64,000 nt of DNA, taken from contig JARBJD010000213.1 of NCBI GenBank assembly GCA_033064195.1, positions 62,001-126,000 of the forward strand. The letters run 5' to 3'. Of the stretch, positions 10,918 through 22,422 are shown piece after piece. Under the pieces are notes generated by a model, which saw nothing but the letters and a program-made list of their open reading frames with translations, ran no database searches and had not been told where the DNA came from. The stretch's first letter is position 1; each line of letters begins with the position of its first letter. Both the position numbers and the translations under genes were made by a program. The stretch comes from Blattamonas nauphoetae (taxonomy: Eukaryota > Preaxostyla > Oxymonadida).

Positions 10918-11123
10918 GATTATTTTCTTTGAGAGAATAAGTTGGATCGCAGAAGAATTATTGGTTATTTTGTGATGGTCACAATGAAAGTCGCACCAAA
11001 TGATGTAACAATTAATAGTCTGCGATATTGAGGTCCAGAAGACACCCAGTGAAATGAATAGATATGTGAAGATGAAAAAATGATTGTTGAAAGAAAGACA
11101 AATGATGAGAATCTTCTGTCTGC

Positions 11124-12191
11124 TCAATTTTCAGAAGATTTGGAGCTAGATGATGACTTTGAGCTTTTTGAGGATTTTGAGCTCTTGCTGCTCGCTGACG
11201 ATGATGAAGAATGGCTTGATTTCGATTTCGTTGAATGATTCGATTTTGCTGACTCTGGTCGCTCGATAGGCTCTCCAACCTGCTCTTGATCCTGCTCTCC
11301 ATTGTCTGCTTCCTGTTGTTCGACTGGTTGATCACTTTTCTCTTCGTTTTGTGCTTGCTCGTCCTGTGGTGCATTTTCTCCTTTGGATTCATGCTCATCT
11401 GGCTCGCGCTCTGGTGCTGTCTCTTTTGATTTTCCCTTCTTTGGGCTTTTTCCCTTTTTCGCTCCTTTCTTTGATTCTGTCGTCCTTCTGGAGTTCCCAT
11501 CTCTGTCTCCTCTTCCCTCCTTCTTCTTCTCCCCTCTCTCGCTTCTCTCACTCCTCCTAGTACGATTCATTCGTGATTGAGGGCTTCCAGTCGTCCCAAA
11601 AGCTCCCATTTTCTGAGAAGATGAATAACTCCCTTTCGACGGATTGTCAGGGTCGGGATAGAGCCTGGCACGATCCATGTGTCGTTGTGTTTTCTCCCAC
11701 TCTTTGTCAAACTCCTTTTGTTGAATGGTTGGTTTTCTTGCCCTGATTCTGTTTACAATGGCCTGGAGAGCATGACGATGAAAAAGAGAATGAGGACTTG
11801 GTTCTCTTGTGCAATTCGCTCTTGTTCATTAGAACGAGCACCAACATTCATTGACGCTTTTCCATGACGATTAGGTTCAGAGTTGTCAATTCCGCCCTTT
11901 CCTTTTGAGATTCGCGACATTTTGGCGAGAAGAAGGGCATTGTCACGCTCAACTTCACAATACCGTTCTAAATTCGAAAGAATTTGAGGATGACGGGATG
12001 AAAATGATGGATATTAGACCTTCTTCGAGTTGAAGTCGCTTTCCTTGTGATCGAAGATGTGAGAAATCTTGGGTGTTGTGGCAGTCAATTGATGGTTTCA
12101 TCTTTTTCATCTTCTCTTGATGAAGCTTTTGTTCGTATTCAAGCCTTCGTCTCTCTACCAGACGATTTGCAACTGGTCGAGCTTTTGACAT
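11124..12191 (-). CDS. CFAP97/KIAA1430-family cilia and flagella protein
   Basis: Exons 12020..12191, 11798..11967 and 11124..11762 (introns of 52 and 35 bp) join to 327 codons with TGA. The ATG at 12191 starts MSKARPVANRLVERRRLEYEQ. The conserved CFAP97 block spans roughly residues 30-125: an LHQEKMKKMKPSID segment, then RDNALLLAKMSRIS, KGKGGIDNSEPNRHGKAS, SNEQERIAQENQ and, across the last splice, AIVNRIRARKPTIQQKEFDK with a WEKTQRHMDRARLYPDP end. The remaining C-terminal third is disordered: basic, then acidic/Gln-rich, then a Ser/Lys tail (SSKSSKSS repeats). Family members sit in cilia or flagella and affect axoneme assembly, so this points to a flagellated organism. The tail is also open in overlapping frames because of its repeats. 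Confidence 0.88.
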
Positions 12192-13295
12192 TGTGTAATT
12201 ATGGGATGATGAACGGTCAAGATGTGGAATGATCTCTCGATCATGAAATGGTTGGATTCTGGCAGAAAAAGACAGAACTCGGCTCTCTACCTGTGTGTCC
12301 AGCCATAAAGGTGTGGCCACTTGGCGAAAACTATGGCAAATGTCACTGTTTGGGTTGATCACAACTTGTTCCTCATTTCAGCTCTAAACGTCATGAAAAA
12401 TGAAAAAAAACCTAACTTTTGATCAACTAAGAATCCGTCGCTTTACCATCGTGAATCAACGATTCTCCCGAACAGCGCAAAACACATGCGATTTGAAAGT
12501 CATCTCACTGGAAATCAAATACTGAACATTTCTCCAGTTTTTTCAGACAAAAAATTGCTGTGACATTGTTCAAAATCAATTCAGGAGACGTAAAACTGGT
12601 GAGATGGATCGAAAAGGAGACAACGAGTTAATTTTGATGAAAGGTAAATATCAAGGATATGGGTGAAATCCACGGGTTGTTTTTTTAGAATCTGCCTAAG
12701 GATCAGATCAATGACTTTCCGCTTCCGTAAACAATCTCTCTTTTTAGATCTCACTCTTCCTAGGAATTTTCTTGAAATTATAATGTAAATAGTAGAAGAG
12801 AATGAGAGTTTTGGTCTGTTCAATGAGCTTTAACCGGTCATCAAATTCATGAAATTGGCCGGATCAAATGTTCAAGTATTGCCTTCCATTCTGTATCATA
12901 AAATCATCACCTCACAAATGTATCTCGATAAAAACTGATTTTCCGAAGAAGTCAAATTGTGAATACAATAAATTGCTGTGTCCATCCCGTGAATTTCCGC
13001 CATATTGTCACGGACAACAGTTTTAGTCCCCTTGTTGCGACGTTTTTCAACAGTTGGATTTTTTTTTAATTTTATCCTAAACACTTCACAACAGATAATT
13101 TTGACATTATTTGGAAATAGAGTAGAAAAAGAACCTGATGAATTGAAAAAAATGAAGACTGTTTGATCCGATTCAGGAGGTCAACTTTTTGGCGGCCATC
13201 ACAAGTGCTCCCCTCTTTTGGAAAGATGAGATGTGAGAACAAGAGCATAACTCTACTCCGAAAACAGTGTGTCTCTACTCCTCGTTCATCTTTGG
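12192..13295. other. Host spacer left of the Polinton, no recognised gene
   Basis: About 1.1 kb of A/T-rich sequence has only short frames. I see no domain, repeat or RNA gene. The right end abuts the outer edge of the Polinton terminal repeat. It may contain the promoter of the CFAP97 gene at its left end. Confidence 0.45.
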
Positions 13296-14931
13296 CTGAA
13301 GATTTTGTGTAGAGGAGTAAACTAGTCAAGTATCTTCAGACATATTTTTTCAGTTTCTCTGCTACAGTTGACATTTTCTCGCACTTTTCAGATGAATTTT
13401 TCGACCAAGCCCAGAGTAGTGTATAAGTCGATTACCGATACCTACCTACTTCACCATTAGTACGGAATAAATCACTTTCGACCTCAAAAACACATATTTC
13501 CTTCTTCTTCGATTTTGATGAAATTTGGACCTAATTCTTACATTTTTCGATCAAATATACTCCAAAAAGTGTTGGAAAAGGATCCATTGACAGATCAATC
13601 GGTATGAACATTTGGTGGTTGTTTCCAATGACTATTGCTGTCAATGTGTCAATGGGTAAATCGGCATTTTTATTTTATTTACAAATCCACAGGTCCACAT
13701 GTCCACAAGTCCACCGACTACTTAGGAAGTACTGCGGAGATTTGTAAAAGAACTATTCTTCATGCTCACAGCTGGTATATTACATTTATCATTATTGTTT
13801 TATGTGGACTTTTTACTTTTGATGCCACAATTTTCTTCATATTTTCCATTGACAGTTGACATTTATAAGAATAAAGGATATTGATAGATATTCCATGTGC
13901 AGTACGCTCCGTGGACATGTGGACCTGTGGACCCGTGGATTTATAAACAAAATAAAATCCGGGAATTACCCATTGACACATTGACAGCAATAGCAATGGT
14001 GAAGTCTCATTGTTTCCGTATGCCAATGGACATGTCAATGGATCGACAACGGCTCTGAAGAGCCTAAGCTTCGCGAAGGTCCACAAGTCCACGGAGTCGG
14101 GGCGCGCTCAGAATACACCAGAATGACGTGCACTATCTCCCCATGCATCCAGACCATCCGTGGATTGTTTTGGTCAAATTTGATTTTTTCACTTTTTTTC
14201 ACTCTTATTTATGATAATTAAAAGAATGAATTTTTCAAAGTTAACCTTATTTTTTTGCGACCATCCAAAATTGTTCTGACAAGGCTAATATCGGTCTGAC
14301 GAGTTTAAATATGACGTGTTTCGTGCGATCTGAGAAGTATTTCCGGAGTTATGGGTAGTCCAAAAATAAACGTTAAACTTTTTACTTTTCTGATTTTTTA
14401 ATTTGTATATGAAGAGGAGATCCAGACAAAGTTCGAAAATACAAATGTGAGCTTTGACCACACAAACCTCTTCCAAGGTCAATCCCAATCTGCTGAGTTC
14501 ATTTCTGATGTTTTCAGAGTGATCTGAGCAGTAGTTCCTGAGATATGGGTGATCCAAAAACAAACGTTAAACTTTTTTAACTTTCTGATTTTTTAATTTG
14601 TATATGAAGAGGAGTTGTTGGCCAAGTTCAAGTACAGAGCCCTCGACGTAATGTTCCAAGATACTCAGGCAAAATGGTGCCCTGGTGACTGATGCGCAGA
14701 ACGATTTGGAGGTTGGATTGGAGACGGATGATCGAAAGATTGTCCCCGGGGTTCATGTTGGCAGCACTTAGACGTGCCCGTAAATCATGCCCACCCAAGA
14801 CTTAACCCTTCAAGGACTTCGCCAGCAGCAGTCATTTAGAAGGATCGCGATAGAACGATCCCCAAAGGAGTATCGGGGTGTCTATGGGAAGCTCGTACGA
14901 ACGTGGGAAGGCTCTTCTCTTCGGTTATTTT
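13296..14931. repeat. Left terminal inverted repeat of the Polinton
   Basis: This matches the reverse complement of 29780..31414 over about 1.63 kb. The few differences I saw are near the inner edge. The outermost 44 bp are themselves bounded by CTGAAGAT and ATCTTCAG, a small inverted pair. Open frames of 75 and 108 codons inside the repeat recur with identical translation in the other copy; I take them as fortuitous. The inner part holds T-rich modules described separately. Confidence 0.93.
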
Positions 14932-15005
14932 TATCCTGTTTGATTTGCAGACTTCAATAATAGTCGTTAAACTTTTTTATTTTTCCATTTTTTAATTTGT
15001 AATAA
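14351..15005 (+). repeat. Repeated T-rich module inside and just beyond the left terminal repeat
   Basis: Two blocks (about 14351-14435 and 14541-14630) share CGTTAAACTTTTT, then GATTTTTTAATTTG and TATATGAAGAGGAG. A third, shorter copy (about 14964-15005) lies directly upstream of the first internal gene, and a related copy (15592-15637) lies before the polymerase region. The repetition just ahead of genes suggests promoter or replication modules; that role is inference. The first two blocks also occur in the right terminal repeat. Confidence 0.6.
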
Positions 15006-15041
15006 CTGACAAACCAACTCACACCAAGCAAACTGAACAGC

Positions 15042-15614
15042 ATGTCAAGTAATGAACAATTAATTCTTGTTACTGAACCGGTTCTGACTCGTCGTGGAAC
15101 ATCGTATCGGTCTCATGGAACTTTTGAATATGCAACTGAAGATAAACCAGAGGAGGTGTTTCGAGTCTATGTTTCATCATTCATCAGAGGGACAAGACCA
15201 CATCTGGATCCAAGCCGGTATCATCGATTTGATGACTATTGCACAAAAGAAAAATTCATTGAGTCCCTTCACAGTGAGAATTGTGAACTTGTTGGTGAAT
15301 ACAAAACTTCAGAATCAGTGGTAAGATATCTGCATGAAGGGGTTGAATGGAAAATAAAACCAGCACACTGGATGAAAGGTGTACGAACGCACGAGAAGAG
15401 TCGGAAGCAGTACACTCAATCTTTTGTTGAAAACGAACTGAGAAAGCAGAATTGTGAGCTCGTTGGTGAGTGCAAGAGAGTTCTAGTTCCTTTTCAATAT
15501 CGAGTGATTGGAGATGATAAAATATACAAAATTAGACTTGATGAATGGTTTAGAGCAAAAACAAAGCCACATTTAAGAAAACAAAAACAAATGCTTAACT
15601 TTTTTTATTTTTGA
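15042..15614 (+). CDS. Polinton accessory protein with two repeated modules, possible DNA-binding
   Basis: The gene encodes 190 residues from ATG. Two similar modules of about 70 residues are visible: FIESLHSENCELVGEYK (near residue 70) and FVENELRKQNCELVGECKR (near 130). Each is followed by a short strand segment and a W-containing basic stretch (EWKIKPAHW; RLDEWFRAKTKPH). The pattern F..L....CELVGEY...W...P resembles the treble-clef-like modules often seen in phage and giant-virus proteins associated with homing endonucleases, which suggests nucleic-acid binding. This is the first gene inside the left repeat. Function is unproven. Confidence 0.5.
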   Translation: MSSNEQLILVTEPVLTRRGTSYRSHGTFEYATEDKPEEVFRVYVSSFIRGTRPHLDPSRYHRFDDYCTKEKFIESLHSENCELVGEYKTSESVVRYLHEGVEWKIKPAHWMKGVRTHEKSRKQYTQSFVENELRKQNCELVGECKRVLVPFQYRVIGDDKIYKIRLDEWFRAKTKPHLRKQKQMLNFFYF

Positions 15615-15639
15615 ACTTTTTAATTTGAATAAAAATGTA

Positions 15640-18600
15640 GACTCCGCTTCAATTTGTCACGAAAAGCATTAGAAAAATCCAACAATTGTTTCCCAACACC
15701 ACCTTTGAATTCAAGGATAAATATGGTCAAGATCGTCAATATGATCCGTACAGTAGAAACTATCAACATCAGAACTCATTTCTCGCGTCTATGCTTCGGA
15801 ATCCAGAAGTCGGATATCTAGAGTCATCCCCTGACGATAATATTGCAACATTTCTGAACAAAATTGAAAACCAACAACTGATGGCATCTGAAGATCAGCA
15901 CGAACACAAGAGGATTGATGAAGAAATGAAAGCAGAAATCCAAAATATGAAAGCAAATCCAAGAGTGAACGAAACTGAAATGAAGAAGCAAGTGTTCAAG
16001 ATCACACGGAAACTGAAATCGATTGAAGAGAAGCTGATGGATCATTGGATAAAGAATCTCTTGATCATTCAAAAGAAAAATGAACAGATGGAATCAAGAA
16101 AAGTGAAGGAATTTGATGGTTTTGATCAATGTATTTTACTCGCTGAACCACGAGACAAACTTGGATTTAAAGAATGTTTGATGAATGCACGAAGGAAGTT
16201 CAAAAAGAATGAGATCGAGAAGGTAAGTGACAATGGAAAACCATATCAACTGTACTTCCACAATCATCAAAAGAATGTTGAAGAAATCACAACCTTTATT
16301 CAGTCAGTGTACGAAAAAGAGAAGGATCATCCGTTCAAGATCAGTATTGATTTCGGGAAGATTGTTGAAAGAAAAGACAGAGATGAGACAACATACAAGG
16401 ATTTCAGACCAGAACTGGAGAACACATCAAAGAGCTTTCCAACAGTGATCAGAAATGAAGCTGACATAAATGAATATTCCAAATTTGCGATCAATCTGAT
16501 CAAGGAATCACAAGAGAGAACATTGATGGACACAAAGACAATGTTCATAGCATTCCACTCCATTCTTGTTGCAGTCTATCGATTTCCGGTTGCAGGAAAA
16601 GCAAATACTTTACTCACAATCCATATGAAGACACGAAATATCAAGTACGTTGATTCACCATACAATATCTGCTTCTTTCAAGCAGTTTCGCACAAAACCC
16701 TTCCAGATACTCCAGAGAGGAAAATACCACCGAATACCAGAAATTCTGAAGCACATCGACTGTTTGCCGTCTGCAAGAATCTAACCCATCTCACATCGCA
16801 TCAATGAACACCATATCTTCAACAATATCCAGGATTTGATATTGCATCAGACATGGAAGAAACAATGAAGATTCTAAACATTCCAGTTCACATTTATGAA
16901 TACGATGAGGACAAGAAACGATACTTCCTGAGTCAATCGTATGTCAATGAAAATGATGATGCTCTGGTTGTCCCAATTCTCATGGTTCCACTCACTGCAA
17001 CTCTTGTTCATGTCATGTTCATTTCTGATTCTGAAAAACTCACTGGATACAAACTCTGTCCGTATTGTCAGTCTAGAGGATTCCAATAGAAGGATTCACA
17101 ATTCAAACGGAAATATGAAAGACATCTTGCAGATTGTAAGGAACTTGATGGTAAACACGTGAAAAAGATCGCTCTTGAAAAAACACCAAGACCGTACGTT
17201 CCACATATTCTCAACAACAGAACAAATGAATTTCTGATGGCACACAAGAGACAAGACGAATTCAAACCAACACAGTGCTACATCACTTACGATTTCGAAA
17301 CCATGGAAGATCTCATTCTTGACAACTTGTTTTCTGATGACAACACACAGTTGATTTCACACTTGAAGCCTCTCTCTGTTGCATTAGCAATCAAAACAAA
17401 ATCAGGAGTGAAGTCAATCTACTTTGATCTTCGAGATGGAAAAGACTTTGTGAAGCAGTGGATCCGACAACTCTTCAAATATGCTGAGACAGGACGAGAT
17501 GACAATTTATATGAAGATCCTGAAATTCACTCACAAAATGAAGTCAGTGTCATTGGATTCAACAGTTCCAGATTTGACATCAATCTCATCTTCCGTGATC
17601 TCGTTGACAAGGATTGGAAAGTGGTGAGCTTCCTTGGATCAACAACAAAGTACAAACAAGTATTGATAAGACACGAGAAGACACAGCAAGTTCTTCGATT
17701 CATTGACATGATGTCGTACACAGGACCAATGACTTTGGATAATGCAGTCAAAGCTTTTGGAGGAAACACCACTCGACAGAAATCATTCTTTGCTTACGAA
17801 TCATTTGATTCATCAGACTACGACACAGTACTGAGCAAACAAGAACCATTCTCCAAATATGAATTCTACTCCAGTTTGAACAACAGTGAAATGTCCGACA
17901 CTGATTCCCAACTTTACCTTGATGATTGGAACAAACAAGGATTCAAGAACCGTTGGGAATACCTCAAGTTCTACAACATCAGAGACGTCGAATGTATGAT
18001 TGCACCACTTGACAATCTGATCGATTTGAACTTCCAATACAAAGTGGATATGTTGCACAATCTCTCATTGTCAGCAAATGCTTCAGCAATCAAATATGCA
18101 TGTGCGAACAAAGACTTTGATATTGATGCTGACTACAACGAATGTGACCAATCTGGACCAATCAAAATTACAAAACAATACTGGAAATACAAAGTTGAAG
18201 GATACATGTATCAAAACCAGAAAGCTCATCGCAATACTAACAAAAACGTCAATGAAGCAGACTTTGAGTGGTTTGTTCAACAAGGCAAGAAAGTGTGCTA
18301 CATCTGCAAGTGCCACTTCTCACAAGCAGTACGACCAACTCTGGATAGAATCGACAATTCAAAAGGACATTCAAAAGAGAACGTAAAGATCTGTTGTGAG
18401 TACTGCAACACTTACAAGTCAGATCATGATGAACATCTCACAAGATTGAGAATTCAATTAAAGAAATACTGCATCTGGAAATCATTGCCGATGACTCTGA
18501 CACACGAGCAAACATATCACAAACTGAGAGTAGCAGTGACTGGTGGATTATCGAATGTTCACCACAGACAGAACATCAAAGACGTGACTCCAATCAATCA

Positions 18601-20053
18601 CTTCAAGTATGAAGATGGAAAAGTTATCTCCAAGGACACAGAACACAAAATGACTCATGTCTGTGGTGTTGATTTCAATTCACTTTATCCAAGTGCTTTC
18701 TCATCAATCAAGAACAAGAACAATCCATACACCAAACACAGAATGTACATGCCAGGAAGATGTTTGTACACAGCAACAGGAGATAAAGAATGTCGCGAGA
18801 TCATAGAGGACAAGAACCAGAAGACACTGTTTGTTGCTGAATTGAAGGGACACATCGATGAAAAGTACAGTATCGATTTCATTACTTTCCCACCAATTTT
18901 CAGAAACATCATTGTCAATACGACAGAAGAAATCATCGGAGAGAAGACATATTCGTTGATGAAGAAACATGGATTGAAGACTGATGACAAACAAAGGAAA
19001 CTGACTCAACTCTTGAGCACACACGATCAGTATATGTTCTTTTCGACATACTATCTGTGGTTCCTCATTGACTATTGTCACTTCATTATTGATGACATTA
19101 AGAGTGTGATGGTCTTTTCGAGACACGCTGGATTTGAACCATTTGTGACCTCATTCATGAATGATAGAATAGAAGCAATGAAGGTTGGGAACAAAGGAAA
19201 GGAACAATTCTGTAAGACAAACCTCAATGGAAGTTACGGATATGATGGAATGAACACTGAGAAGTACAACTCGATCACAATCTGCAATGAGAAGAGAACA
19301 TATTTGAAACAAATGATGAAGGGATTTGTAGCAACAAGAGAGATCAATGAGGACAACTACATTGTGATTGAAGACAGAGAAAAAGCATCATGCAAGACAT
19401 GTCTGCAAGAAGCAGTATTCACACTCGACAATCCCAAGTTCTGGTATCTGACTTTTATTTATAACTTCATGTACAAGTGCCTAGATATGAACAAGATCCA
19501 TTTCTGTGAAGGAGATACTGACTCTGCATACTGGGCAATATCTGGTGATCCAAATGCTGGAATTCATCAACAATTTGATCACGTGATTTCTGATAAAGAA
19601 TTCTACAATGCACACAAATATGAATGGTTTCCCAATCCTGAAAAGGGAGTTGATGATGAGAAGAAGCTGTTGGGATTAGCAATTGAGAAGGAAGGTGAGC
19701 AGATGATCTGTCTTGCACCCAAGTGCTACTCTCTCGATGAGAAATGCAAGACCAAAGGAGTGTCTCTGAAGAAAACGAATATCACAAGCAATGACAATGT
19801 GAAGTGTCTAAATGGAGAGAAAACTGTGACCACAACACTGAACTTTCAGACGAGAAGAATCGTGAGCGAAGAGGACACTCTCACCGAGGGTTCGAAGCCT
19901 TGCCAAGGCAAGACCAATGGATTTGAAATTGTGAAAATACAACAACAGAAACTCAGTCTCAGTGGAATTCATCTGAAGGCAATAGTTCTTGAAAATGAAT
20001 CGTGCACTCCATTCATCTATGGACTGAAAGCAACTGATTATCTAATCGAATAA
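15640..20053 (+). pseudogene. Protein-primed family B DNA polymerase region (pPolB) of the Polinton, broken
   Basis: The N-terminal part contains a cysteine-bearing segment of the kind seen ahead of Polinton polymerases (NICFFQAVSHKTLPD). The C-terminal part has exonuclease motifs (YDFETME, FNSSRFDINL), polymerase motif A (DFNSLYPSAF), motif B (KTNLNGSYGYDG) and motif C (EGDTDSAYW), all typical of protein-primed PolB, the replicative enzyme of these elements. Between exonuclease and palm lies an HNH-like zinc-binding segment (CYICKCHFS ... TLDRIDNSKGH ... CCEYCNTYK). The region looks broken, with about three breaks. Family and element identity are secure. Confidence 0.93.
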
Positions 20054-20076
20054 ACACGAACTTTATTTTTGTAGAA

Positions 20077-22001
20077 ATGAGTAGACCGTATTTGAATTCA
20101 ACACAAATTGATCGAATAGTGAAGAACCTCTTGGATAACACGTTCCATTTTACGACAAAATTATACAATGTCACACTTTCGTTTTCACAAATTTTACCAA
20201 CCTATCATGTCAATGATTCCAATGGAAACTACGATGCAAATGATGAGACATACTTCAATGATTGGCTGAATGGAGAATTACCTCCTGATTTAAACATTGC
20301 TGATGGAAAAATTGTAGTTCAAAGATTTGTGAAACAATTCACCGGATGGATCCTCAGTAACAACGATGCAAGACAAGCATACAGAGCATATCAACGATAT
20401 TATCAGGAAGCACAGAATAGTCATTTTAATCAACCACCAGCAATCGTCATTCCAACACAACTTCCCCGACCAATTGCTATTGAACCTCCTGAATCTCCAA
20501 TCATTCCTGGACAGAAGAGAAACCCGACATCAATTGGTTCAGAATATGAATTCCCAATGAAAGAGTTGAGGTTTGAAGATGATGATCTACTGATCCCCAA
20601 GTCACCAGATCCACAAACAATTGTGAAGATTGACAAAGGTTTTGTGCCACATGTGAAAGAGATCAACAAGGTCGAACCAACGACAAGGCTAGTACTGAAA
20701 ATGTTGCAACAAGTGAAAGGCTATTTTGACAATCAACAGAAGGACAATTCAGAAGAGGAACAAATCAAAGCCGAGCATTCAATGTTAGACAATCAAAAGA
20801 AAATGGAAGAATTCATTGACAAACAGATCGTTGAATCAAAGAAACTGAATCGAAATATGTGTATTCTCTCACACGTCAGCAGAACTCTCGGAAATGACGA
20901 AACTGAGTTCATTTTAGCACATCCAAAACAAATAACATTTGGTGGAAGATCTTTTCAGGAATGGTACGATGAATATGTTCACCGATGGGATACTGCACAT
21001 CCGAGGAAAATAAGGAGGGAAAAAGGAGTTGACACATTGATGATTGATCAACCAACAATTCCGAGAACAACAGAGAAAATACACTATCCGTTTCGATCAA
21101 AGATGCAATTTATGTCCAAAGACATCACTGGAGATTCAGAAAAGACATCAGACAGAAAGGTTCCACAAAAGTGTGACAGACCCTACTTCTCTCCCAAGTT
21201 TGGATCATGGGAAATTGATCTCGTTTTATCCAATCACCAACGTCAAAAACAGTTCTTCAGATCTACCTCTTTGCGATCAACATCAATACCAAATACCTTG
21301 TAGTAATTCCTGTACTGGATAAATCATGGAGCAGAGTCAAGACTGCAATCAACGATCTGATTAACCATCGTGGAGTTAATGTCAACAACATTCGTGGTGA
21401 TGGTGAAGCAGCATGGATAAGTGGAGAAGCATCAGAGTTTTTCAAGCAACAGAATGTCAATACATATTTCACGAGTTCACCATTCACAAATCACAACAGA
21501 ATTGTGGATCGAGTGATCAGAACAATCAGAGATGGATTCCAGGACAATGCAACACAGATGGCAAATCATTCACTGATGAATCAGATGGTGGAATACTATA
21601 ACATGACTCCACATCGAGCGTACTGGAACAAGTTCACTCCACAGCAAGCACAAAACAATCGAGAGATTGAAGCACTGTACATCTCCAGTTGTGAAGAACA
21701 ATTGAAGACCATCCAAAGACAGCAGACAACACAGATGTTATGGAAATACAAACCAGGAAACATTCTATGGATCCACCTTGATTTGGACAAGACTGTCGCC
21801 AAATTTCAGAAGAAGCGAAGACAGTTTCAATTTGTTGGACAATTCATCGAATACAAACACGGAAATGTGGTGGCAAGAGTTCTGAATGGACTCACCTGTC
21901 TACCAAAAATAGTGTACGTTCCAATCCAACACACAAAATATCATGCCGCTTCCATTGATGATTTATCACCAGAATTCATTGATGAATTTAATATCGTTTA
22001 A
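20077..22001 (+). pseudogene. Retroviral-type (RVE) integrase region of the Polinton, broken
   Basis: The second half shows the RNase-H-fold integrase core (FGSWEIDLVL; VNNIRGDGEAAW; FTSSPFTNHNRIVDRVIRTI; MTPHRAYWNKFTPQQAQ) followed by a C-terminal SH3/chromo-like part (YKPGNILWIHLD, HTKYHAASI). The first part, from ATG 20077, is a long acidic region with no recognised domain. In Polintons this enzyme inserts the linear DNA into the host genome. It follows the polymerase region by 23 bp, with a T-rich box in the gap. It looks broken, about one break. Confidence 0.88.
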
Positions 22002-22038
22002 TTTCAAAAGTGTTTCAAATATTTTCATTTTGTTTAAA

Positions 22039-22422
22039 ATGATTCGGAACAGTTTAGAACAGTTTGGAAAAGATTCAAAGTTTTTAGAACATTTTGATAA
22101 AGATCTAAAGATTTTAGAACCGTTTGATCCTAAACAGAACTGTTTTGAAAACATCTATGATTTTCAGAAGTTTTTGGAAAAGAACAGAAAAGAACTGAAC
22201 GAATACACCACTCAGAAACTGAATCGGTTGATCAAAATTGACGGGTACAAAAGAACAAAAACAAGAGGTGAGATTGCACTTCGAAAAATAAACAATGACA
22301 ACATCGACATATCCAACTCACTTTCGATTGATCAGAGATTATCAGATATTGAAGAATCAATTCGAACGTTGACCGACACGATTGGCAGTCTCATTCAAGA
22401 ATTATCGGACACTACGAATTAA
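22039..22422 (+). CDS. Small charged coiled-coil protein of the Polinton
   Basis: The gene encodes 127 residues from ATG 22039; the frame is open upstream without a better start. The N-terminus carries short repeats (EQFGKDSKFLEHFDKDLKIL) and the C-terminus is a predicted coiled coil (SIDQRLSDIEESIRTL). No family is recognised. Its end overlaps the end of the opposed ATPase gene by 21 bp. A structural or scaffold role is possible but not shown. Confidence 0.55.
   Translation: MIRNSLEQFGKDSKFLEHFDKDLKILEPFDPKQNCFENIYDFQKFLEKNRKELNEYTTQKLNRLIKIDGYKRTKTRGEIALRKINNDNIDISNSLSIDQRLSDIEESIRTLTDTIGSLIQELSDTTN

Noticed and set aside
13635-14092. Open frames of 75 and 108 codons inside the Polinton terminal repeats
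   Set aside because: They occur identically in both repeats simply because the repeats are identical, have no recognised domain, and overlap each other on opposite strands.
19874-19915. tRNA B-box-like GGTTCGAAGCC near 19890 and its inverted relative near 25190
   Set aside because: There is no A box, no cloverleaf can be drawn around either, and both lie inside coding sequence of the Polinton.
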